From positions 372,001 through 436,000 of the forward strand of contig NZ_PYOC01000002.1 in assembly GCF_003026215.1 (NCBI RefSeq): a stretch of 64,000 nucleotides of DNA, written 5' to 3'. The stretch's first letter is position 1. The number at the start of each line of letters is the position of its first letter. Below the pieces are notes generated by a model. The model was not told where the DNA came from. It did not search any database and was given only the letters and a program-made list of their open reading frames with translations. This DNA comes from Photobacterium indicum (GTDB lineage: Bacteria; Pseudomonadota; Gammaproteobacteria; Enterobacterales; Vibrionaceae). The translations under genes and the position numbers were made by a program. Shown here in pieces: positions 17,317 to 25,611 of the stretch.

Positions 17317-18444
17317 CTAATGCCGTTTATCAATGGGTAACCAATCTTGATGTTCGGGTCCAATATAATCGGCACTTGGGCGAATAATACGATTATGATC
17401 GCGTTGTTCGAACACATGCGCAGCCCAACCGGTTAAGCGACTCATAACAAAAATAGGTGTAAACAACTTCGTGGGTATATTCAAAAAATGGTATGCCGAA
17501 GCATGAAAGAAATCGGCATTACAGAACAAGCCTTTTTCTCGTTTCATCACGGTTTCTACACGCTCTGAAATCGCATATAACACCGCATCATCAGTTTCTT
17601 CTGCCAACAGTTTCGACCAATGTTTAATTAACACATTACGTGGATCAGATTCGGTATATACCGCGTGCCCGAACCCCATTATTTTCTCTTTCTTCGACAA
17701 CATAGCCAAAATGCCCGCCTCAGCTTCATCGGCAGTTTGCCATTGTTCAATCATTGCCATAGCTGCTTCATTGGCACCACCATGTAATGGGCCTCGTAAC
17801 GTACCAATCGCGGTGGCAATGCAAGAATGTAAATCAGACAATGTTGAAGCACAAACACGCGCGGCAAATGTTGATGCGTTAAATTCATGCTCGGCATAAA
17901 GAATTAGCGAACAGTGCATTACTCGTTTATGTAATTCAGACGGTGACTTATCTGTCAGCATTTTTAAAAAGTAACCGCCTAAGCTATCTTGATCGCAGTA
18001 CGTTTCAATGCGAACCCCATGATGGCTATAACGATACCAATAACAAATAATGGCAGGAAATAATGCAAGCAAACGGTCGGCTTTGTCGTACTCTTCACCA
18101 AATTCATGTTCTTGCTCTAGATTGCCTAGCATAGAACACCCTGTTCGCATCACGTCCATTGGGTGAGCATCGGCGGGTATTTGTTCTAATACCACCTTCA
18201 ATGCCAGCGGTAAGCCACGATAAGAAATCAGTACCGTTTTATAAGCATCCAATTGTGCCTGAGTGGGCAGCTTTCCTTTTAACAGTAAATAAGCCACTTC
18301 TTCGAAATCAGCACTCTCTGCCAAATCGGAAATATCATACCCCCGATAAGTAAGCCCTGTTCCCGTTTTGCCCACGGTACAAATCGCGGTTGAGCCTGCG
18401 CTTTGTCCCCTAAGCCCTTCACCGCTTAATACTTTATCTGGCAT
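17317..18444 (-). CDS. prpC: 2-methylcitrate synthase
   Basis: The 375-residue protein is a short-type citrate synthase of the PrpC group, which condenses propionyl-CoA with oxaloacetate to 2-methylcitrate. Family signatures include GLTYRGYDISDLA, LHGGANEAAMAMI and GFGHAVYTESDPRN (the active-site HAVY region), and the C-terminal RIIRPSADYIGP. The start at 18444 (MPDKVLSGEG) has an ideal AAGGAG six bases upstream; a longer frame to 18471 adds nine residues without support. prpB, prpD or acnD are not next to it, so it is detached from the usual prp operon. A role as a second citrate synthase is possible. Confidence 0.88.
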   Translation of the reverse strand: MPDKVLSGEGLRGQSAGSTAICTVGKTGTGLTYRGYDISDLAESADFEEVAYLLLKGKLPTQAQLDAYKTVLISYRGLPLALKVVLEQIPADAHPMDVMRTGCSMLGNLEQEHEFGEEYDKADRLLALFPAIICYWYRYSHHGVRIETYCDQDSLGGYFLKMLTDKSPSELHKRVMHCSLILYAEHEFNASTFAARVCASTLSDLHSCIATAIGTLRGPLHGGANEAAMAMIEQWQTADEAEAGILAMLSKKEKIMGFGHAVYTESDPRNVLIKHWSKLLAEETDDAVLYAISERVETVMKREKGLFCNADFFHASAYHFLNIPTKLFTPIFVMSRLTGWAAHVFEQRDHNRIIRPSADYIGPEHQDWLPIDKRH

Positions 18445-18538
18445 AACCCACTCCTTGTCGTTAAAACGCATCTCTTACATTAATGGCTCTCATTAAAGAT
18501 AGGTCACATTAATATATTGAGGGTTAGCACTTTGTTTT

Positions 18539-19654
18539 TTATTGAGAACACAACTGTAAATCGACCCATACTAAGCGGTGATCAGAACCATCTTGTGCTC
18601 GCTCTTTACCCTTTTCATTGGTAATTAAATGGCGCAAAGGGTCTTTTTTATCCGGCCAGAACACCCCTGTTTGTTTAACGCTGAGATCCACAGACGGTAA
18701 TACATAATCCAATCGTAAACCGCTTAAATGCGTCCACTCATTTGAACGACCAGAACGAGGTTGCCAAGGTCGATGAAAACGACCACCTAGGCTCTTCGGT
18801 GTAAGTGTACCCGCGCTAACTGAACGATTAATTCTGCTATGGTAAATCAAGCTTTGGATCGCGCCCTTAATACCGTCTCCATCCGCTGAGTCTGCATTTA
18901 AGTCACCCAGTACTACAAACGAATCACCCTTTGATAACCCACCATTTTTACCGTTATCATCCACTAAATAATCAGCGTTATTGATAATATCGGTGACTAA
19001 ACGTAATTCATCATGATTACGACGCGCATTACGCTTTTCTTCACCATCAAAAACAGGCGGAGTTGGATGGCAACACAATAAGTGAATAACCTGATTATTC
19101 ACTTCTATAGGTACAACAACATGATTCTTTGATGACAAACGCAATACACTTTGTGCTTGTTCACTGTAGAAACCTTCAGGCATACAATGTTCAGGCATGT
19201 CTCTCCATAATAGATGCTGCCAGCTACGAATCTGGTCCATTTTTATAGGATAGCGTGACAAGATCACAAAGCTAAAATGACCATGATGTTCACCAAAACC
19301 CTGTCCATCTTCCGGCAAACTAATTACGCCATCACCATTTAAATCAAACGGGCTTAATAAACCAGTGTTACTTGGCGGGCAGTATTGGTAAGGGTAGTCG
19401 ATTTCGTCTTGTTCATACTGAGGTACAGCCAAATAATGATGACAAAAATTGGCTAGTGCACCGTCATCACCTCCATCGCCCGGGTGATCAAATTCGCACA
19501 GTAACAACACATCAGGACGGACAGATTGAATAATGGTTGCAAGTTTAGAGAAGCGTTTATTTTCTGCGTTGGCTGTTTGCTTAAGAATTTGACCTGATAC
19601 AGGTTCAGACATTGATACATTAAACATGGCAACACGTAGAGTTTGGGTAAGCAA
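18539..19654 (-). CDS. Endonuclease/exonuclease/phosphatase (EEP) superfamily protein
   Basis: The 371-residue protein belongs to the EEP superfamily of Mg-dependent phosphodiesterases. It begins with the strand LRVAMFNVS, has the acidic LLCEFDHPG, the VVLGDLNADSADGDG metal-site motif and the C-terminal SDHRLVWVDL. Residues 104-115 (DLNGDGVISLPE) form a perfect EF-hand calcium loop inside the domain. There is no signal peptide. Translation seems to begin at a TTG (19654), because the first conserved strand starts at residue 6; the first ATG at 19627 would cut into it. The substrate is unknown. Confidence 0.85.
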   Translation of the reverse strand: MLTQTLRVAMFNVSMSEPVSGQILKQTANAENKRFSKLATIIQSVRPDVLLLCEFDHPGDGGDDGALANFCHHYLAVPQYEQDEIDYPYQYCPPSNTGLLSPFDLNGDGVISLPEDGQGFGEHHGHFSFVILSRYPIKMDQIRSWQHLLWRDMPEHCMPEGFYSEQAQSVLRLSSKNHVVVPIEVNNQVIHLLCCHPTPPVFDGEEKRNARRNHDELRLVTDIINNADYLVDDNGKNGGLSKGDSFVVLGDLNADSADGDGIKGAIQSLIYHSRINRSVSAGTLTPKSLGGRFHRPWQPRSGRSNEWTHLSGLRLDYVLPSVDLSVKQTGVFWPDKKDPLRHLITNEKGKERAQDGSDHRLVWVDLQLCSQ

Positions 19655-19779
19655 GAGCCGCTCAATGAAGAAAGGGATAATGGTGTGATTGTAACGGCTT
19701 AATAAACGACTGTAACCACTTTACCAGTAGCTACAGTGTCATTATTTAATCTGTTTTACTGTACGAATAAACACACATC

Positions 19780-20265
19780 TCATTCCACTAAACGTGTTAT
19801 TGCGAGTCGAATTTGTTTAGCATCTTCCATTGCTCGGTGCTTTATCGGACCTTGCTCTTCCAATGCCAATTGAAAGCGAGATCGCTCAATACCATTTTCT
19901 TGCATTAGCCAGTGCCCAATTTCTGTCAACATAAATGAAGGCCGCATGTGCGCCGCATGATAAAGCCGGCCTAACCAAAAAAGATCCCATTGGCTGTCGC
20001 AAAAAACATGTTCAAATTTACCAAGAACAGCATTTAGATGCTGGCACACTTCAACCACTTGATTTCCTTTAATTTCAAGCTCTTTTCGTGAAATTCGATG
20101 TATTTCATTTTCAGCATAATCGTCCCAATGCTGCCATACATCGCTTGCTGTTAAAGGGTTGATGAGTAAACTTTCTCCATAACCGTCTGGTAAAGAATAA
20201 CCTACTTCAATTGGGTAAGATTGATCTGATAATCCAGAAGCTTCAAAATCCAACGTCGCCCACAT
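19780..20265 (-). CDS. DEDDh-type 3'-5' exonuclease domain protein
   Basis: The 161-residue protein has a DnaQ-like exonuclease fold. D6 and E8 (TLDFEASG) give the first acidic pair, a middle aspartate lies in CDSQWDLFWL (D90 or D94), and H143-x4-D148 (HRAMEDAK) closes the active site in the DEDDh pattern. It should remove nucleotides from DNA or RNA 3' ends with two metal ions. It is a short, single-domain member like those found scattered in Vibrionaceae genomes. It lies next to, but not in an operon with, the EEP gene. Confidence 0.85.
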   Translation of the reverse strand: MWATLDFEASGLSDQSYPIEVGYSLPDGYGESLLINPLTASDVWQHWDDYAENEIHRISRKELEIKGNQVVEVCQHLNAVLGKFEHVFCDSQWDLFWLGRLYHAAHMRPSFMLTEIGHWLMQENGIERSRFQLALEEQGPIKHRAMEDAKQIRLAITRLVE

Positions 20266-20573
20266 TGCACTCTCCCTGATGCCATTATTATTAATTACTC
20301 GATGTGAAAGACACCATCCTGATTATCTTTCATTTTTTTCGTTGTTACTTTATCGCTCAAGCTGTCAGACAATTGAATAACCTAGCTACAAAATAACTTT
20401 AGACCGAATATGCATTTCAGGAGTAAAAATTCATCAATTACTCAACTTCAATACAATAATTAAATAACTATGCCGTTTATGTGGCAAAAAACATGCTGTT
20501 AACTGACAATGACGTAACGTCTTATTTCCTCTAAAATGCCTCTCTATTTTTACGATGACGTATTGAGACGAAT
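20266..20573. promoter_or_regulatory. Divergent promoter region of the exonuclease and MobB-Nudix genes
   Basis: The 308-base AT-rich gap between divergent genes contains an odd-length palindrome GACGT-A-ACGTC (20511-20521) about 55 bases before the mobB-nudix start. No other clear site or ORF is seen. Confidence 0.4.
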
Positions 20574-21605
20574 ATGACCCCAATCATTGGTTTTGCTGGC
20601 TACAGTGGTTCAGGTAAAACAACTTTACTTGAGAAGCTGATTCCTTTGTTAAAACAGCAAGGATTACGTATTGGTTTAGTCAAACACAGTCACCATAACA
20701 TCGACCCGGATAAGCCAGGGAAAGATAGCTATCGCCTTCGTCATGCAGGTTGCGACCAAACTCTTTTAGCCACAAAATCACGCCACATGATGTATTTCGA
20801 ATATACAGAACCCGACCGTGGCGAGCCTGTATTAGCAGAATGCTTGGCGCAATTAGATCATAGCCAATTGGATATTGTGTTAGTGGAAGGCTTTCGGGAT
20901 GAGACATTCCCAAAAATCGAAATTCATCGCCCTGCTTATGGGAAACCTTTGTTGTACTCTAATGATGAACATATCATTGCATTCACAACCGATGATGTAG
21001 TACAAGCCAAACAGCATTGCAAACTACCAATACTCGATCTTAACCAACCACAAGACATTGCCGATTTTATTCTAACTTGGCTCGGTACATCTGAAACAAA
21101 ACAACATTATTGTCCATCTTGTGGTGAAGCTAGTTTAGCCTTTCAGCCACCAAAAGTGTTTTGTTGCGATACCTGTGATTTCACGTATTTTCACAATGCA
21201 GCTGCGGCTGTTTTAGCCGGTATCTGCTATAAAGATGAAATCTTGGTCGCGACCAGAGCAAGAGAGCCAGGTAAAGGGATGTTAGACCTTCCAGGAGGGT
21301 TTGTTGACCCTGATGAATCGCTTGAGCAAGCCTTGGCGAGAGAGTTACAAGAAGAACTTGATTTTATCGTGCATGATGCAAAATATATCGCGTCATACCC
21401 AAATACATACCGTTACAAAAGTATTGAATATAAAACCTGTGATACTTTTTTCGTTGTTACCTTAGACGAAAAACCAGCACTAAAAGCTAGGGATGATGTA
21501 GAAAAAGTCGAATGGATCAGGCTACAAGACATTGAACTGAATAACTTTGCATTTAATTCTGCGAAACAAGCGGTTCAACGATTAAAAGACCAAACTAGCA
21601 AGTAA
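20574..21605 (+). CDS. MobB-zinc ribbon-Nudix hydrolase fusion protein
   Basis: This 343-residue protein joins two functions. Residues 1-170 are MobB, the GTPase that assists molybdopterin-guanine dinucleotide formation, with P-loop GYSGSGKTT (9-17) and the segments GLVKHSHH and VLVEGFRDE. Residues 180-201 are a zinc ribbon (C180, C183, C198, C201) as in NudC-like proteins. Residues 205-335 are a Nudix hydrolase with the Nudix box from G242 to E261 (GX5EX7RE..EE), complete except that the final glycine is D263. There is no stop or frame change between the parts. The Nudix substrate is unknown. The gene stands alone with no mobA or moe genes nearby. Both domain calls are strong. Confidence 0.9.
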   Translation: MTPIIGFAGYSGSGKTTLLEKLIPLLKQQGLRIGLVKHSHHNIDPDKPGKDSYRLRHAGCDQTLLATKSRHMMYFEYTEPDRGEPVLAECLAQLDHSQLDIVLVEGFRDETFPKIEIHRPAYGKPLLYSNDEHIIAFTTDDVVQAKQHCKLPILDLNQPQDIADFILTWLGTSETKQHYCPSCGEASLAFQPPKVFCCDTCDFTYFHNAAAAVLAGICYKDEILVATRAREPGKGMLDLPGGFVDPDESLEQALARELQEELDFIVHDAKYIASYPNTYRYKSIEYKTCDTFFVVTLDEKPALKARDDVEKVEWIRLQDIELNNFAFNSAKQAVQRLKDQTSK

Positions 21606-21776
21606 TTTGTTGAAGGTAGCAAGCATGTTTAATCAAAAAAGTGATAACTACACCGTCATTGATTCAATCTACGCCTGCTACCTCATCTACTAAAAAAAAG
21701 AACAGGGATGATGCTTTATTAACCAGCAGACGACAACATATTATGCATAAGCACACACAGCACAGAGCCATTACAC

Positions 21777-21941
21777 ATGTTAACGTTTAATAAAAATTAT
21801 ATTTTCACTCAGCATTTAGATACAGCAGACAGCATCCCAGTGCCTGATTTATCTAACGATACACAGTCTGAATCAGACATTCAGCGCCTTGCTTTACTTA
21901 AAAATGCGCAAGCAAAGGGGGGCATTCAACTTCAAGAATAA
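21777..21941 (+). CDS. Possible small protein of 54 residues
   Basis: An ATG-initiated frame encodes MLTFNKNYIFTQHLD followed by an acidic stretch and the amphipathic segment IQRLALLKNAQAKGGIQLQE. No clear ribosome binding site precedes it and I do not recognise the sequence. The acidic, then helical, pattern looks more like a protein than random translation. It lies between the MobB-Nudix gene and the terminator of the convergent gene. Confidence 0.35.
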   Translation: MLTFNKNYIFTQHLDTADSIPVPDLSNDTQSESDIQRLALLKNAQAKGGIQLQE

Positions 21942-21980
21942 TGGATTACAATTCAATTTTTGATGTTAGAGCTACCATTA

Positions 21981-22037
21981 AAAACGCAGCCAATATTCAT
22001 AAATGGCATTGTTATGAACGAATATTGGCTGCGCTTT
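21981..22037 (-). terminator. Long hairpin terminator downstream of the LprI-MliC-META gene
   Basis: GCAGCCAATATTC (21986-21998) pairs perfectly with GAATATTGGCTGC (22020-22032). On the minus strand the stem is followed by GTTTTTAATGG, so it ends the leftward gene. It may also stop rightward transcripts. Confidence 0.65.
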
Positions 22038-22045
22038 AATTTTCT

Positions 22046-23518
22046 TTACTCAGATTTTAGCGATGAATCAAGCGAGAAAATCATCACGCCATAATGACTG
22101 CCCTGCCCATAGCTTAACGCTAGTTTACCCGCAAAATATGAGAACTGATGGACGTCTGCAAGCTGCTTTAAAAAGCGATTTTCGTTTTGTGATAGCTTTG
22201 GATCTTGGCAAGCTTTACGCGTTGAACCCAGTGACGATACTGAAATATCACCAGGCATTTTCCCCGCTTTCACTGTCGCAAAATAACGGTTGCAGCCAGA
22301 TTGACCAACGAATTTATTATCTTGGAAAGACAACGTAATAGGTTTCGATTGATATGCAGATTCACCGTAGCGCCAACTCTCAAGTACCCAAGAATTTCCA
22401 GCTAACGTTTTGGGACTTAGCCGTGACGTTTGTTTATTCGATTCTACTTCTTGTAACGTCGTGCCGTTTAATTGCCATACTCGTTCTGCCACTTCTCCTG
22501 GGCAACAAATGGAATCTTTGGGGCCGACTTGCACAACACCTAAAACAATCTTGCCATTTTTAATCTGAAGATCGCGAACACGTACCCGATCACCAACATA
22601 TATTGTCGCGATATTGTCAGCTTTACTGGGTGCTTGAGCTCCCGTCTTCGACATAACCGCTAAATTCAAAAACTGCCCTGTTCCACCTGGGGCATAATTT
22701 AGTAGCACAACGGCTTCATCTTCACCGTCACCATTTAAATCCCCCGTCGCTTTTATGCCATCAATAAGCATAACTTGCGGTGCAACTGCGCCCCCAGGTT
22801 GATAGGGTTCGCCTACCCATAAACCATTATTTAAAACAACACGGCGATAAGCCCCACTTTCAAAACCCTGATAGGCTGTATTTTTTAATGCTAAAAATGA
22901 AAATGCATCATCACTGGCATTCACTGCCGTTGGCTTTATTGCTTGGCATTGCATTTTTGTACCAAACCATTCAAGAGAGGCCTCACCTTGGTGCTCCCAT
23001 AAACTGACATTTTGCCCCTCATACCGTGCACCGCTCGCTGTTCGAGTCGAGAAGGCTAACGCTTGATCATCACCGACGGTAATCATTGCACTGGCAGGGT
23101 CAGTTTGATTATAAAAGACCACGGTAACGGGTTTATCTGCCATATTGGGGCAATTAAAACCAACAGGCGAAGGCACTTCGATCAGCCCACCAGCAACTTG
23201 TAAATCGACTATTCGACTCTTATAGGCATATTCAACGCAAGCTCGCTCGTCTTGTCCTTTCCAACACTCATTACGACCTTTAATCCAGCCTCTTTGCATT
23301 GCTTTCATTATTGAGCGTTCTGAATCCGGAATATTCTGGATCGCTTGGTCATAAACCATCTCCATCTTCGTATCTAATGCAGCAAGGGCATCGTCGTTGC
23401 AAATACGTTCTTCAACCTGACCGCTTGCTTTATCACAATCAAAGCTAGGGGATTCTGCCCACAAGAACGGGCTAAAAATGCTTAAGACCGTTGCCAATAT
23501 TGTTAGTTTTAATCGCAT
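22046..23518 (-). CDS. Secreted LprI-MliC-META multidomain protein (putative lysozyme inhibitor)
   Basis: The 490-residue protein has a signal peptide (residues 1-21, ending LWA). Residues 25-110 look like the LprI domain (FDCDKASGQVEERIC and conserved cysteines). Residues 120-192 look like MliC, the c-type lysozyme inhibitor domain (DKPVTVVFYNQTDPASA, FGTKMQCQ). Residues 250-350 contain GDLNGDGEDEAVVLL, a calcium-binding FG-GAP/VCBS-like loop. Residues 369-485 form a META/HslJ domain (LAGNSWVLESW, GQSGCNRYF). LprI and MliC domains bind lysozyme or occur in envelope stress proteins, and META is found in HslJ-type stress proteins. A periplasmic or surface-protecting role is inferred. I see no partner gene. 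Confidence 0.82.
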   Translation of the reverse strand: MRLKLTILATVLSIFSPFLWAESPSFDCDKASGQVEERICNDDALAALDTKMEMVYDQAIQNIPDSERSIMKAMQRGWIKGRNECWKGQDERACVEYAYKSRIVDLQVAGGLIEVPSPVGFNCPNMADKPVTVVFYNQTDPASAMITVGDDQALAFSTRTASGARYEGQNVSLWEHQGEASLEWFGTKMQCQAIKPTAVNASDDAFSFLALKNTAYQGFESGAYRRVVLNNGLWVGEPYQPGGAVAPQVMLIDGIKATGDLNGDGEDEAVVLLNYAPGGTGQFLNLAVMSKTGAQAPSKADNIATIYVGDRVRVRDLQIKNGKIVLGVVQVGPKDSICCPGEVAERVWQLNGTTLQEVESNKQTSRLSPKTLAGNSWVLESWRYGESAYQSKPITLSFQDNKFVGQSGCNRYFATVKAGKMPGDISVSSLGSTRKACQDPKLSQNENRFLKQLADVHQFSYFAGKLALSYGQGSHYGVMIFSLDSSLKSE

Positions 23519-23734
23519 CAGCTTATCCTGAAAATATCCGTCTTACATAAATGATCCCACTAATTTGATACAGCATAGAGCACCATTGGTTCAATTTATC
23601 GTCATAGTGCGGGTTAAAACGAAGGGGTTCGTGATTCAACTATGAGCCTCGTCACGCTACATGTATACCTTATTTTCAACGTAGAATGACTAGGTCTATA
23701 AATAGGTGCCTTGCCTAGAGCGCAACAAACTCTC

Positions 23735-23830
23735 GCTGAAACGAGCATCTAGAGGTAACTTGGGTATAGACTCATCACCCAACTGTTATACCCAAGCTAC
23801 CTCAACATGCAGAATTCAGAGTGACTTAAG
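23735..23830. repeat. Pair of TATACCCAAGT-type repeats in inverted orientation
   Basis: AGAGGTAACTTGGGTATA (ending near 23768) and TATACCCAAGCTACCTCAAC (starting near 23791) are two copies of the repeat placed tail to tail, about 20 bases apart. The rest of the 23519-23873 gap holds no ORF or other site that I can support. Confidence 0.55.
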
Positions 23831-23873
23831 CGTTAGTCTTTAGGTCGCTTCGGTATATACCAAGGAGATAAAA

Positions 23874-24098
23874 ATGATGAAAATATCGTCTATTGGCAGT
23901 GAAGGCAGATTGATGATAGTGGCATTACTTTGTGCTGCATTATTAATTCTAGGGCATTTACTTCTAGCAAAAAGCATTGCATATCAAGCATGGGCAGAAT
24001 ACACCGTCGCTACCATTCCTTTTTTGTTAATTATGATTTGTGGGGCTGCAATTCGGTATGCAGTGAAACATGACGGGGATAATTCTGAGGACTCGTAA
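23874..24098 (+). CDS. Small membrane protein of unknown function
   Basis: The 74-residue protein has two membrane segments (about residues 14-32 and 40-60) and a charged C-terminus with DGDNSEDS. AAGGAG lies about six bases upstream of the ATG, which is strong evidence for translation. It is a single gene after a repeat pair. No family is recognised. Confidence 0.7.
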   Translation: MMKISSIGSEGRLMIVALLCAALLILGHLLLAKSIAYQAWAEYTVATIPFLLIMICGAAIRYAVKHDGDNSEDS

Positions 24099-24111
24099 AC
24101 AAAGAGAAAAG

Positions 24112-24153
24112 CCTTCACATTTATTCACTAAAGCGAGTGAAAACATGAGGGCT
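24112..24153 (+). terminator. Hairpin terminator after the small membrane protein gene
   Basis: AAAGCCTTCA and the later TGAGGGCTTTT form a stem with an interrupted loop, ending in a short T-run, shortly after the small gene's stop and before the convergent NTF2-like gene. Confidence 0.5.
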
Positions 24154-24179
24154 TTTAGATGATCTGTTATGAGGGTAAA

Positions 24180-24566
24180 TTAACGCTCACCTTGTACCTC
24201 AAAGTCATCTGAATGTAACTTCGCAGTACCGTCTGCTTGCAATAACCAATGCTCACGATGCACAACACCAAATACTTTATTCATTGTCCAAGATGACGTT
24301 AGAATAAAACCGTTATCACCCTTGGCTTCCCATTTCGTGTCTTGATAATCAACATCGCAAAAACCATCACTCATAATTTTTTGCCAAAAAGCTTGGATTT
24401 CTTCACGTCCCGTAAATACACCAAATGGTCGAGCATGCATAACACAATCAGCTTCATATTCAGCAGCACACCCTGCAGCATTTTGGGTATTAAAAGCGAT
24501 TTTCCAACGTTCAATGCCTTGCTTGCAGGCGTCTAGTACAAGAGTCTTTTGTGTGTTCATTGTCAT
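24180..24566 (-). CDS. NTF2-like/SnoaL-type protein
   Basis: The 128-residue protein fits the nuclear transport factor 2-like (SnoaL/DUF4440-type) fold: a helical N-terminus with IERWKIAFNTQNAAGCAAEY, then MHARPFGVFTGREEIQAFW and beta strands ending in FEVQG. Such proteins are small cytosolic enzymes or binding proteins of varied function. I place the start at 24566, where GGTGG precedes by about eight bases; a longer frame to 24623 adds a hydrophobic leader that does not fit the family. The gene is divergent from a LysR regulator, which probably controls it. Confidence 0.7.
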   Translation of the reverse strand: MTMNTQKTLVLDACKQGIERWKIAFNTQNAAGCAAEYEADCVMHARPFGVFTGREEIQAFWQKIMSDGFCDVDYQDTKWEAKGDNGFILTSSWTMNKVFGVVHREHWLLQADGTAKLHSDDFEVQGER

Positions 24567-24703
24567 TATTATTTCCACCATTAATAAGATTTCTAATGAC
24601 AAATATAGTGAAATAATTAACACTTAAAAACCAAACAATAAGAAATGACTGTTCTGTTTTTACGAACAATATATTCGGGTAAATATAAATACGGACAATT
24701 AAA

Positions 24704-25597
24704 GTGAATTATCTTCGTCATATGTCAGTTTTTGCGAAAGTTGTTGAATCGGGTTCGATCAGCGCTGCGGCCGAATCACTTAACTTGTCAAAGTCTGTTG
24801 TTAGCCAACACCTTAAAGTACTTGAAGATGAGCTAGGTGTGGGGTTATTAAAACGCACAACCCGCCGACAAACATTAACACCAGCCGGAAAAGATTTTTT
24901 TGAAAAATGCCAACAAATGAATCAATTGGCGACACAAGCATGGGATAACGCCAGAGAAAGCCAAATAACCCCCAAAGGGCATATTCATATTACTGCACCT
25001 CATGCATTAATGGGAACGATCGTCGCGCCAGCGGTTGGCAAGCTCGTCGCTCAGTACCCAGAAATACAACCAACACTCTCTGCCAATGACCAACGGGTAG
25101 ATTTACTTCAATCCGGAATCGACCTTGCAGTACGCGTAGGCGAATCACCTACAAGTAATCTAAAGCAACGTCGTATCGGGCAGTTTCGAGATGTACTCTG
25201 TTGTGCACCACATTTCAAAATAGAAAAAAACACGGCGTTCGAAAAGTGTTTATACGTGGCAAATGGCTGGCAAAAACAAAAAATCATTCATCATTTTGAA
25301 CGTATTAGCCAAAACACAGCAATACCTGAATCTGTTTTAACGATGTTTTCTGCAACACGCTTTACTGATTCTATCCATACGGCATTAGCTTTAATTGAAT
25401 CAGGGGCGGGTGTCGGTATTGTGCCTGAATTTTTATTTAGGGAGGGAGCAAAGAAAGGAACATTAAAGTCAGCAATGGTTGGATACCAGCTACCGCAAGT
25501 GACGGTTTATGCGATGCATGCGTTTAATCAAACACCGCCACTCTTGGTTAAGCTATGTTCAGATGCTATTGAAGAAGTCCTTCAACAGCAATCATAA
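24704..25597 (+). CDS. LysR-family transcriptional regulator
   Basis: The 297-residue protein has the LysR N-terminal winged helix-turn-helix (FAKVVESGSISAAAESLNLS followed by VSQHLKVLEDELG) and the C-terminal effector domain. The class resembles the CrgA/AaeR-like LysR group. The frame begins at a GTG; an ATG six codons later is an alternative start. It is divergent from the NTF2-like gene across 137 bases, the usual place for a LysR target. Its end lies 14 bases from the convergent trhO stop. Confidence 0.9.
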   Translation: MNYLRHMSVFAKVVESGSISAAAESLNLSKSVVSQHLKVLEDELGVGLLKRTTRRQTLTPAGKDFFEKCQQMNQLATQAWDNARESQITPKGHIHITAPHALMGTIVAPAVGKLVAQYPEIQPTLSANDQRVDLLQSGIDLAVRVGESPTSNLKQRRIGQFRDVLCCAPHFKIEKNTAFEKCLYVANGWQKQKIIHHFERISQNTAIPESVLTMFSATRFTDSIHTALALIESGAGVGIVPEFLFREGAKKGTLKSAMVGYQLPQVTVYAMHAFNQTPPLLVKLCSDAIEEVLQQQS

Positions 25598-25611
25598 TTT
25601 TTGTAGCCTTT

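Noticed and set aside
21624..21692. 22-codon frame after the MobB-Nudix gene
   Set aside because: Too short with no translation signal.
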